Part shown: piece by piece, positions 25,101 to 34,500 of the stretch | How positions within the stretch are numbered: position 1 is the first letter of the stretch | Layout: each line of letters starts with the position of its first letter | NCBI GenBank assembly: GCA_964017065.1 | Contig: OZ024786.1 | Span: forward strand, 3,534,369-3,598,368 | DNA length: 64,000 bases | Direction: 5' to 3' | From: Haliclona indistincta | Taxonomy: Eukaryota; Porifera; Demospongiae; Haplosclerida; Chalinidae | The notes under the pieces: generated by a model | What the model saw: the letters and a program-made list of their open reading frames with translations, nothing else | The model's database searches: none | Told to the model about the DNA's origin: nothing | Made by a program: the position numbers and the translations under genes

Positions 25101-28100
25101 AAATGATAGGTTAGACAGATCAAGACAACTATAATGAGCTTTAAAATGTCATAAAAAATTATGTTCAATGTGCTAGTGTATTCCAGCTTTTAAGGCATTT
25201 TACATCTCATACCGTATAGCCGGTTATTTTCGACGGTCAAATATTTCGTTTGTAAAATTTTAGATTGGATCTAATTTTCGATACTCACTCGCCGTTCGAA
25301 AATAAAATTCAGGCTAAAATGTATTGCCCTTTGCTTATCGTGTGAGTAATATCTCGCATGCAGCAGTGTGCATGGCAGACATTTCTCTAACAGAGGCGCT
25401 TGGCGTTCAGTTGTACTGCTATCGCGGCACCAAGCGGATCAATTGGAAAGAACGGTACTTCGTTAATATTATGTGTGCAATTGAGTGGGCGTGGTTTCGC
25501 AAAGAACTATACTACTAAACCCAAGACCCTAAAACCTTCGCCGCTAACTGCACAAAGTCGGGAGGGTCGTCCTAACCCGGGCCTTCGGCCCTTGGTAAGC
25601 CTAAGGATCGTCGGGAGGGTCGTCCTAAACCGGGCTTTCGGCCCTTGCTAAGCGTCAGGTGCCGTTCTTTCCAATTGATCCCACCAAGCTAGCCGCTGCT
25701 ACCCGTCAAATTCTGGTAAGAAGCGTTGGAAGCGGGCTCTAAGCTGAAGCCTAAATCTGTGTTTGCACGAGAAAATTTTCGGTCTTCAAAATTTTGGGTA
25801 TGGTTCAGATTTTCATGGATTTAATTTTCGAACTGCAAGTCTATGATCGAAAATAAAATCCATTCGAAAATAACCGGCTATACGGTAGTTGGTCATCTGA
25901 CATGTTTGAAACTGGTAACACACGGCAGTATAAGCTATAGAATTTACATGAAGGACAAAGAGTTAACTTGTGACGTCGACAGTTATTTGTAAAGATGTTC
26001 ATTTTGTTTTTTAATGAAATAGTCTCCTCAATGATCTTTCATACAAGATGTGATCAACACCGACCAAATATGTATTACTATACGCTATAATATGTTGTGC
26101 TGAGTCACACAAAGGAAGTCTTTCATAACAAATGCACGAACAGCCCCTGTCTTGTTAAGCAATACTGAACACATGATATTTTCTTTTTATTGTATGCAGA
26201 CTCCACTAGAATATGGAGCAGTCCTTATAATGGTCAAATTCGTCTTACTAGAGGGATTACTGTCAATGAGGGTCTGGTGGAGATCTACTGTAATGGGCAG
26301 TGGGGTACTGTGTGTGATGACTCATTCGGTCAAACAGATGCTGACACTGTTTGCAGACAACTGGGATATGACCGTGCTGATGATTATGACCATCTCTCAA
26401 TGTGAGCATTGAATTTAAGAATAGACAGGCATAAAATTAACATTAATGTGCATAACCCATATGCAGAACTGAGCAGTGCAGGCTAAACATGTCTTGTAAC
26501 ATGCAAGTACTAATAGCTATCTAATAGCTTTTGAAGATCCTTGTATATTATTTTGTCAAACTTTATGTACAGGCATGTATAGCCTATACGTAGCCTGTTT
26601 TATACTGATCATGTGATATTAAAGAATCGGCATGCAAATGTGCAGTACTACAGCACATGATTAGGATTTTTCTCTAGTACTTGCATGTTACACAAGACGT
26701 TTAAGCCACTATTCTGTTCTGCGCATGATTGAGCTATGTACGTACCTGGTTTAAGTCGCTGTTCAGAATCTGCTCCACACATTCTGTGTCTTAACCACTT
26801 AACCGCTATTGAGGCCACCTACTTTAGATGTCATAAATAGTGTAAATGTGCTTTACAAAGTTCAAACTAAGTCAATTTGCTAAAGACAAATTTACCTTTA
26901 AAATCCTTTGTTTTTTGTCGTGCCCTCCCGAATGGAATTTTAATGGACGTCCACCCATTAACTTCGGATTTGACGGGAAAGCCCCTTGCCGCTTTCGGCA
27001 TTTTTGGGGCTTCAGGGTGCACTGAAATGCATACGTTGGCATAGAATATGGTCTTGTTTGCTCACCTGGACACCACCTGATGTTTGTTTTTGTCACCAGG
27101 GCTAAACGAAGACCAAACTTAGCTGGAAAATGACGAGGTGGCAACACTTAAGGGTGCTCGGTCATTATTAATATTCATTAGGCGGCGCGGTTGCTATAGG
27201 CCAGATTTCCAGATGTAAAGCAGCTACGAACGCATCGCTAGCTGCATAACAACACGACTGGAAGTACTGCTAGTATACCAAGTTGTAGCGAGTCAGCTTA
27301 CCGGGAAGAACCGCCAGAGGCTCGACAAAAACCACGTTTGTCTGAAAAACTTTTTTGTAGAGCATGCCAGGTTGCTGAAACTACGTTTCTGTGGCTATCT
27401 CGACACGAGGAGTCCAGTAACGGAGAGCTTTTGGCAGTACAGCAGCGATAAACAGTACTTACGTAAGTTATCTTTGGCTTTTGAGTACGCAATTCGAAAA
27501 ACTCTCCGTTACAGTGTTGACCACGTGTAGGTGACGATCTTGGCACTGTATAAACGTATTAAATTGCTTCATGCTCGAGTTTTATACTGTTTTGTGCTTT
27601 CCCAGCACGTACACGAAGTACAGCGTACTACAAAGCGCGAAATGATATTCACAACCGTGTGACAATATTCACAACCACATAATGATATTCACAAGTACTG
27701 ACCGCCTGATGAATATTAATAATGACCTAGCTCCCTTAAGTGGCTTCAGTTCTGAAGTGGGAGTGGCTAACTCGGAGATTTATTTAGTAGATGGTTGTAA
27801 ACTTTGACATGCCAGGATAAAATTTTGCTAGTTGGAATAGCTAGCATATTGCATGTTGTAGAAATTTACAAGGCAAACTGATAGTTTAGAGCAAGTCAGA
27901 TTTTCGTTAAAATAATTCAGTAACTAAAGTTCTTGTTCCATTCCGCTGGTTTTGTTTTTATCGCTCACCTACAGTGTTCCACACGAAGAGAGGGAATTAA
28001 TGTTGGAAATGTATGACGTCACGTCAATAGCAACAATACATTGTAGCAAACAAAATGGCCACCAAAAACCTGCTTTCTCACAGAGTGAAGTCGCGCTTGT

Positions 28101-30859
28101 CACTGTATAATGCTTCTAGAGATGCTAGGTGAGATCTACTTTCATGATTAATGCTTTAGCAATGCAGTCATGAAGGTTTAGAGCTTAACTACCAGTAGAA
28201 CTGGAATTCCTGTCCCTAACGTTAGGCTCGTCGTGAACGGTCAACTTTTGGTCTCTGCCGCCGATGTAGCACTGATTGGGACCAATCCCGCTGCCAACAG
28301 AGAAGCATCTGAGGTGAAAGCTTCAATGCAGCGATAACAGAGCTCAACTACCAGTAGTCCCTGAGATTCTTTCCCTAACGTGTTTTTCCAAATTGCTGCC
28401 TGTCTTCTAAATTTATGTCACGTGTGTGTCATCTGACAAGAAGCCATATAATTAAAGCATAAGATGCAGTAAGGATAAAGGATCAAAATGTAAATCAAGC
28501 AAATTGTCAACACACAATTATTCCCTCTCTTCGTGTAGAACACTGTAAATGTATAGTCTCACATTCTTTCAGGAAAAATAGCTGCTGATCATATAGCTGC
28601 AGTGTGCTACACAAAGTGCATGTAGTTCCAGCTGTACCATTGCCAGAAATGTAATACATTTTGGACATACTCAGTTTTTTTCACATTTTGCACACCAGGA
28701 CATGTTAACAGTCATATAGTTATCCAGAAAGCACAAGAAGTTGGCTAGAAGGACTGTGCTGAATCGCTGAAGCTGAATAGCTACAATAAAGCTAGTAACA
28801 GTGAATACTGAATTTTACAAATTCAAATTATCAGCACAAAAATCACAAAAATCACAAAAATCTGGTAGACGTGCGCATTTTTCCCCCAGAGAGCTAAAAC
28901 AAGCATCGGGAAAGTCTGTTAATAGCTATGAACAACCATCCGGATTGAATTAAGCCGCAAATTGTGTTATAAACCTGTAAAACTTGTAATAAATATTGAA
29001 ATTGTTCGAAATTCACGTACTATTGTGTTACGAGAATGAGAGTGCTAACGATCATCGTGGAAAAATTAACGCATGTGCGAGTGCTTCACTATGCATACAG
29101 CAGGTTAGCCACGAGTCTATAGAGCATGTTTCCAGGTCAAACTAAGCTTTCCAGACGTTAGTTGGCCTTGGGTGATGTGTTTTCAGGTCGCTCTCAATAC
29201 ATCAGCTACATTAGTATACGAAACGGTATACGGAAAAATTAAACTTCTTCTCCGGCATTTCTGAAATGAAATTAGAATGTACTAATTGTTCTTTTGTAGC
29301 CAAGGTTCTTCCTCTCAGCCGATCTGGTTGGATGAGGTCTCATGCTCTTCAGCTCGTCCTTGCATTGGTAACTGCACTAGTCGTTGTCCAGTATCACATG
29401 ACTGTTCTCACGGTGAAGATATCACCATTACATGCTGTAAGTATTATAAGTATACTTCCGAACTATTCAAAATATTGGTTTTTCACAACTTTGAATTATC
29501 TCACAGACTCAAATAGCACTCTCCTCTGTTTCAGCTATATGTAGCTAGTATAGGTGTCATTACATGTCAGAAGTAAAGTATAGTATTATAATAGTTTAAA
29601 GTGCATCCACGATGTAAATTATGCTTTTTATGCAATGGCAAGCTAGGCCGTCTTTATAATAATATTATGTGCTTTTGCATGGTCCAATTAAGTACTTTCT
29701 ATGAATTTTTGTGTGTGTGTTAACAGCCCATTTAGTCTTCCACTGCATGTACTATAATTATATTATGTCAACATCCTATATCCAAGTGTTATATCTATTA
29801 TAAAGCAATGCTAACCATTATGCTTTTCCTTGTGCAGATTCTCCTTCACGCTATACTGATACAAACTCAGGAACTTGCGACGGAATTGTTGGTATGTCTT
29901 GCATGCATTACATAATTATTATAATTGATATTCAAATGACGGAGAGTATCAGTAGAGAGCCATACAGTATAGTATATTGTACAATAAAATCTAACATTCC
30001 GTTGTGGGAATTATGAGGTAGAAAGAGCCCAGAGAATTAAGCTTGGTGAATGACCTTATTATTAATTGGAGAGGTTCCAACTTGTAAAAATTCTATGTAA
30101 ACTGAGCAGTCAAATGCTCTTCTTTTTTCTGTCTTACTACCATTGGAAAATGCTACTAAGTGATTAAAAGTAACAAGCTTGAGTCAAGTTGAGTAAGTTA
30201 TGTAATACATCATTTTATGCACCATAAAGTGACCCACACAGAAGTATAATACTGAACCATAGATATTATCCGACTTAACTCTTAGTTAATCATTTTCTTT
30301 AGGACCTGGTTCGTCATCATCTGTTGTGTCATCCAATATTGGAGCTATTATTGGAGGGACTATTGGAGGAATCATCTTATTGGTTGCATTCATAGTAATC
30401 CTGAGCTGCATTATTAGACAACGAAAGCGTAATACATCACCAGTTCAAAACACTGCCGGCAGAGTCAATTTTTCAACTGCTCGACAAACAGTTGTTGGTC
30501 TTCCTCCTACCACTACTACATCAGTACCAACACAGTCTCAGCAACCACCTACTGCTTTTATGGTGCCACAACCAGAAGCAGCTGGGGCTACATTTACCTA
30601 CAACTACAATCAGCCAGCGGATACTGCTGCTACATTCACCCACAATCAACCAACTGATCCCAGCATCACTGCAGCTCCTCCTCCTGCTTATGGTATTGCT
30701 GATAACTATGCTACCTATAATGAAGGACAATCAGATCTTCCACCACCATCATACAGTGAAACACGTCCATCTCTTTCTCTACCTCCATCTGCTCCACCAC
30801 TTTATCCTGCACAATCACCAGCATTTGTATATCCTCCTTCCTACCCACCACAAGCATAG
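10147..30859 (+). CDS. G3: four-SRCR membrane receptor with long four-PPxY tail
   Basis: Exons: 10147-10231 (leader, MRTTSLNCWSRRL..), 10308-10509, 13032-13171, 15123-15324, 17780-17913, 18000-18050 (module 1 A-E), 21132-21333, 23993-24132, 26200-26401, 29300-29436, 29838-29891 (module 2), 30303-30859 (F). Sum 2106 nt, 701 residues plus stop. Signal peptide about 1-28, module 1 to about 271, module 2 to about 516, TM about 529-556 ([11 protein letters not shown]..), then a basic stop-transfer and a tail with PPAY, PPSY, PPLY and PPSY. Exon C of module 1 ends TCAGT/GTAAG rather than TCAAT/GTGAG. I join both modules because no leader exon lies between 18051 and 21131 and the phases agree. Alternative: module 2 plus tail is a separate gene whose leader was lost. 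Its 20.7-kb length comes from transposon-filled introns. PPxY motifs usually bind WW domains such as those of Nedd4-type ligases. Confidence 0.83.
11101..11240 (+). repeat. Possible tRNA-derived SINE remnant in G3 intron A-B
   Basis: GTTGATAGAGCC resembles an A box, and GGTTCTAATCC at 11144-11154 resembles a B box. No complete cloverleaf was derived, so this is not called a tRNA gene. Confidence 0.3.
11736..12934 (+). mobile_element. Family A composite element, copy A1
   Basis: The head is a short hairpin (TTAGGGAGGCACGGTAGTG..CTCCCTATGTAGGG) followed by AAGATGGCGGCTACATAC, a CTTT tract, CGAGACCAAAACACCCACG and ATACGTACGTGACC. The tail is a foldback with arms at about 12525-12670 and 12785-12934. 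No coding sequence, so it is non-autonomous. It lies in G3 intron A-B about 100 bp before exon B. Confidence 0.8.
13434..13722. repeat. Foldback repeat with about 60-bp arms in G3 intron B-C
   Basis: AACCTAGCTACTACTTGTTAG near 13472 is the reverse complement of a segment near 13662-13685, and the pairing continues through AACAAAGCAGCGCTG / TGGTGCTGCTTTG. Probable MITE; target duplication not determined. Confidence 0.6.
13723..15122. other. Remainder of G3 intron B-C, nothing recognised
   Basis: No SRCR exon, transposase or RNA gene seen. The short reading frames here lack any family signature. Confidence 0.5.
15451..16651 (-). mobile_element. Family A composite element, copy A2 (inverted)
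   Basis: The foldback arms come first (about 15451-15600 and 15665-15810), then the body in reverse order, ending in the head hairpin with CCTCCCTAAT. Same components as A1. Confidence 0.8.
16655..17380. mobile_element. Family A arm fragment interrupted by a 0.6-kb TIR element
   Basis: 16655-16766 and about 17354-17380 are two parts of a decayed family A foldback arm. Between them an element has ends AAGCCCCGTTTA and TAAACGGGGCTT, each bordered by TA, as in Tc1/mariner-type insertion. Internally it has further inverted pairs (AACCGGTT, GGATTAATTAATCC). No transposase. Confidence 0.65.
17432..17735. mobile_element. 304-bp TIR element (CAGTGGCGGATCTAGG ends)
   Basis: CAGTGGCGGATCTAGG at the left pairs with CCTAGATCCGCCACTG at the right. 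GAGTG flanks both sides (17427-17431, 17736-17740). The termini resemble hAT-like MITEs, but the duplication seen is 5 bp, so the superfamily is open. It ends 45 bp before exon D of G3 module 1. Confidence 0.75.
18260..18422. mobile_element. 163-bp TA-flanked MITE
   Basis: Ends TACAGTGGAGCACCTCTAAG and CCTCTAAGTGGAGTTCCATTGTA are imperfect inverted repeats sharing the GTGGACACC/GGTGTCC segment. TA at both borders fits a mariner-related MITE. Confidence 0.7.
18817..19155. mobile_element. Decayed TIR element (CAGTGGCGTAGCAA ends)
   Basis: CAGTGGCGTAGCAA faces CCTACGCTACTG at the right end. Inside is a C/G-rich hairpin (GAGGGGGC..GCCCCCCT). No clear target duplication. Confidence 0.6.
19281..20536 (+). 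mobile_element. Family A composite element, copy A3
   Basis: Head hairpin TTAGGGAGACACGGTAGTGTC, AAGATGGCGGCTAC, a CTTT-rich tract (19525-19568), GTGATTGCGCAATACGCACG, and foldback tail arms at about 20150-20300 and 20393-20536. In G3 between the two modules. Confidence 0.8.
20630..21090. mobile_element. 461-bp TTAAGGGTGCAG-ended element
   Basis: TTAAGGGTGCAG and CTGCACCCTTAA are the ends; a second copy lies at 23167-23775. A TTAA or TA target is possible. It ends 41 bp before exon A of G3 module 2. Confidence 0.75.
21613..22822 (-). mobile_element. Family A composite element, copy A4 (inverted)
   Basis: Foldback arms at about 21613-21762 and 21806-21953, body reversed, head hairpin at the right end. 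The middle (about 22095-22330) differs from the other copies and carries repeated CACGTG/ACGTGTAA words. Confidence 0.75.
22977..23047 (+). repeat. Short tandem duplication
   Basis: Two adjacent copies of a unit containing CAACAGTCATGCAGGC and TTGTCTACAAGC. Confidence 0.8.
23167..23775. mobile_element. 609-bp TTAAGGGTGCAG-ended element, second copy
   Basis: It matches 20630-21090 from end to end but holds about 150 extra bases near 23613-23760. The right end lies about 217 bp before exon B of G3 module 2. Confidence 0.75.
24133..25209. other. First half of G3 intron (module 2 B-C), nothing recognised
   Basis: Only the stretch around 25090-25170 is recognised: it resembles the corresponding G5 intron near 41205-41270. 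Confidence 0.5.
25210..25887. mobile_element. 678-bp TIR element (TACCGTATAGCCGG ends)
   Basis: TACCGTATAGCCGGTTATTTTCG at the left is mirrored by CGAAAATAACCGGCTATACGGTA at the right. The centre (25556-25651) holds a GC-rich unit, GTCGGGAGGGTCGTCCTAA, twice in direct order, unlike the AT-rich surroundings. The TTTCCAATTGATCC/GGATCAATTGGAAA pair makes further internal inverted repeats. Confidence 0.8.
27145..27742. mobile_element. 598-bp element with about 40-bp TIRs (CACTTAAGGG ends)
   Basis: CACTTAAGGGTGCTCGGTCAT and its continuation TTAATATTCATTAGGCGG pair with CCGCCTGATGAATATTAA..CTCCCTTAAGTG. The termini resemble the TTAAGGGTGCAG family. Confidence 0.75.
27970..28547. mobile_element. 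578-bp TA-flanked TIR element
   Basis: TACAGTGTTCCACACGAAGAG and CTCTTCGTGTAGAACACTGTA form the ends, each starting or ending in TA. Equivalent introns of G5 (about 42280) and G6 (about 58411) lack it between the matching flanks. No coding sequence. Confidence 0.78.
28548..29299. other. End of G3 intron C-D (module 2)
   Basis: The first part (TTCTTTCAGGAAAAATAGC near 28565) matches the same intron in G5 and G6. The rest is unrecognised. Confidence 0.5.
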
Positions 30860-31517
30860 TGTGTCATTATATATGTCGTGATTTATAAGTATAACACGTT
30901 ATTCTCTAATCGTCATCAGTGTATAACTTGCCTTATGAAAGGCCAAATTTAATCTATAATTGCAACGCACATACAATTTTCAACATTATGAACATTATAA
31001 CTTATAAACAACTTGACGATAAGCTCAAACTGTAACGGAGAAAAACCACGACTATGAATAGGTCTCGAGTTGCAGAGAGGCAACACATCAGTGGCAATGT
31101 ATAATACAAAGAAAAAGGGAGAGAAAGAGTGTGTATGATTAGCAGCTTAACTTGTTTATGTTATGGAAGTTTCTCAGTATCCACAGTATTCCCTGAATGA
31201 TGATTCATTCCCTGGAGAATACAGGACAGTGAAAATGGAGCTTGTCATAAGATACATGTATTAGCTCCACTCTTTAGCCTGGGATTGTCAAATTCTTCGG
31301 CATTCTTTTCCTTATAAGGAAATCATTTTTGTATACTATTGTAGCTAAAAATAGTTTTGTCTATTATAGTATGTACAGCGCATCCGAGCTAAAGAAAAAC
31401 TTTAGCTCTATAGCCATGTATTGTGGTGCATGTGCATGCAAAACAATTATTTATACTAGCTTTGAGCCTCGAGCTAACATATCTCTCGTATAGTTCGTGT
31501 CAACTGCGAGGTCAAAA
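30860..31517. other. Spacer G3-G4, duplicate of the G1-G2 spacer
   Basis: Aligned by eye with 3597-4249 over its whole length, with small insertions and deletions. It contains the conserved hairpin (31386-31408) and ends in GAGGTCAAAAATG. Confidence 0.7.
31386..31408. promoter_or_regulatory. Conserved hairpin upstream of G4
   Basis: The same 9-bp stem and five-A loop as at 4125-4147, at about the same distance from ATG. Function unknown. Confidence 0.3.
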
Positions 31518-34500
31518 ATGGCGATTAAGTATTGCAACTGTTGGTCAAAACGACTCATCGCTTTCGCCTTTCTTGCTTTTTTAACCGTAGTACTAGGTAA
31601 GCACGTTTACATGAGATGTATACGGTGATATGTTACATGTGAAGCCTTATTTTATTTTATTAGTCATGCATGATCGTACTTGATGTTATACAGGTCAAAG
31701 CAATGGTCCCATTCGATTGTGGCGCAATGGCGTTCCCTCAGCTACAAACACTTTTGGACGAGTGCAGGTATACTTCAACAGTCAGTGGGGAAACATCTGT
31801 GATGATGCTAGCTTTGGACTAACAGAAGCTACTGTAATCTGTCATCAGCTGGGATACACTGGTGCTAGCGCTAGCTACAGCAGAGCAAGTACTGACTCGT
31901 AAGTTTGGGCTGAGCTACACACTATTACATGTATATTGGTACTATAATGCTTGAACTACTATACATGTCATGGATTCCATTATGTTATCATGTCATAAAA
32001 ATATATTTGCAATTGAAACTGTATAGACCTTTTCCAATTCCGTATACTCGGTATTGTAGTGATTTGGTGATTGGCTTTCTCTATTTTTGTACTTTTTCTT
32101 AATAATTATTATTTTATATTGGCTTTTCTTTGTTTTCTTGCTTATGAATGCCATTGTATCACTGTGACGGAGTTGCATGTATCCCTCATAGCAAAGGCTC
32201 TCTGTGCCTCATATGTTAGCACCCAACTGTTTCACTGCCTCAGTTGTGTATTGTGGTTACTAAGTAGCTGACCAATATTCATATTTCATCATAACAATCC
32301 ATGATTTATGACTTTCTCTCTCTTTAAGGTCAGCTTTAATTATTTCGTGTTGTCTATGCTCATGATTGTTATTTCAGGTATGGAACAGACACTAGTCCCA
32401 CAGTACTCAGTAGCGTGGATTGTTCTACCTCATCTTATCTGGTGATCTTTCAGTGCAGTTATGACTCCACTCCTCCTTCATCATGCACTGATAGTAGTGA
32501 TGCATCAGTCAATTGCTGTGAGTCATAGCTACATACTATCAACACGTCACACAATAGTATGCTTTAGTTATACGTTTATCACTAACGGCTAACACTTGGC
32601 AATGCTGACATCAGAATTTATTATGTGATCTGCCATTAAGCTCAGGCCTCACGATCAATATCACGGTTGCAATGCATGACTGGCACTTGTTTTCAAATTA
32701 TAGCAGTATTGTCATTGTGTATCATAGTTATCATCTTCTGATATACTACATAACATGATATTTCTTCACAGACTCCACTAGAATATGGAGCAGTCCTTAT
32801 CTTGGTCAAATTCGTCTTACTGGAGGGACCTATGTCAACGAGGGTCTGGTGGAGATCTACTGTAGTGGGCAGTGGGGTACTGTGTGTGATGACTTGTTTG
32901 GACAAACAGAAGCTGACACTGTTTGCAGACAACTGGGATATGATAGTGCTTATGATTATGACCATCTCTCAATGTGAGGATTGATATGAAAAATAGAACA
33001 ATAGTCATAGTTTCACAAAGTCGGTTGAAGATGTTTAGCTAAAGTGTGTTCTACGCACAACTTTCTATAGAAAAATATTTTGTAGTTGTATAAACTTCTT
33101 AGCGCCAACTGTAAATAAATTATACTTATGCTAACATTCTTACACACAGTACTGTCGTGCATTATTTCAGGAACGACAGACTGCATTATCTGAATTAGTT
33201 GCATGCATGTACATTTTGTAGCCAAGGTACTCTCTCTCAGCTGATCTGGTTGGACAATGTTTCATGCTCAACTGCACGTCCTTGCATTGGTGACTGTGTT
33301 GGTTATTGTCCAATAGCACACAATTGTGATCACTATGAAGATATCACCATTACATGCTGTGAGTACGGATTCAAATCATTGTACGTGCCAGTGACTCGGC
33401 TGTAAATTTCCTCATAGATTCTCCAAACCGCTATACTGGAACAACAAGCTCCACCTGCACTACAAGAACAGGATCAGGTATGCATGGCTTGTGCATGTTG
33501 CACGTGCAACAACTAGATACATGATCAGAACGATTGTGTATGTTGGTTTTGTGAAACCATTCTGTTATTTTACTATTATTTTCTGTTATATCATTTCATA
33601 ATAGATATTCAAAATGGGCCTATCAGACTGCTGCGTAATGGTGATACTTCACCCTCATACACATCTGGACGAGTGCAGCTAGTATACAACGGACTATGGG
33701 GAAACATTAATGACTGCATCTATAACTTTGGACTAACAGAAGCTACTGTGATCTGTCACCAGCTGGGATACACTGGTGCTAGTACATATACTAGAGCTTC
33801 ACAAGATTCGTATGTTCACTGTATACGTGATAACACTTTAGACACAACCATGAGACACAACCATGAGCATGAGTTTCTTTGATGAATAAAGCACACACGT
33901 GCACTTGATGACGCTCTAGAATTCTTATCATGCACCATCTTTAAAAATGTCTTCTTACAACAATTATTGCATGATCAAACTTTATACCTTTTAGATTTGG
34001 GCTGGACAATAGTCCTACAGTTATCACTAGTGTGGACTGTAGCAATTCAAACTATCTGGTGATACTACAGTGCAGCTTTTCTTCATTCATTTCCTCATCG
34101 TGTTCTAATGATGCCAATGATGTGGGAGTTATTTGTTGTGAGTATGATTGAAACAAAATATTTTATACATGAAAACATTCTTAGTTTGGTTTACAATGTG
34201 ACCAAGTGACACTATGCATCTGTTCTGGTAATAATGCTAAATTTTCTAATGTTCGAGTTGCATTGTGATATAATTATATTATTGCAGTTACAACTGTTAC
34301 TGTGTCATAACGATATACCTTCGTCATCCCTCAGTGCATGGGGTTTGGAGAAACCATCGCGGGATAGCCACCTATGCCGTTGCGAACAGAGGGTGTCCAT
34401 TATAGAACCTGCATTGTGATCCACATATACATACACAACAACATCACCCTGTCTGACAAAAGTGTGTTGTGACGGCAAGTCACGGCTCTGAGATATGAGA

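Noticed and set aside
10147..30859. Treating G3 as two genes (10147-18050 and 21132-30859)
   Set aside because: The first half has no tail exon and the second no leader exon, and E-to-A phases agree. The two-module structure also occurs in G4, G5 and G6. Only RNA can settle it.
30492..30881. His/Leu-rich alternative frames over the tail exons (also 3427-3621, 36691-36900, 50926-51117)
   Set aside because: They are frame-shifted shadows of the Pro-rich tail and repeat only because the exons are paralogous.
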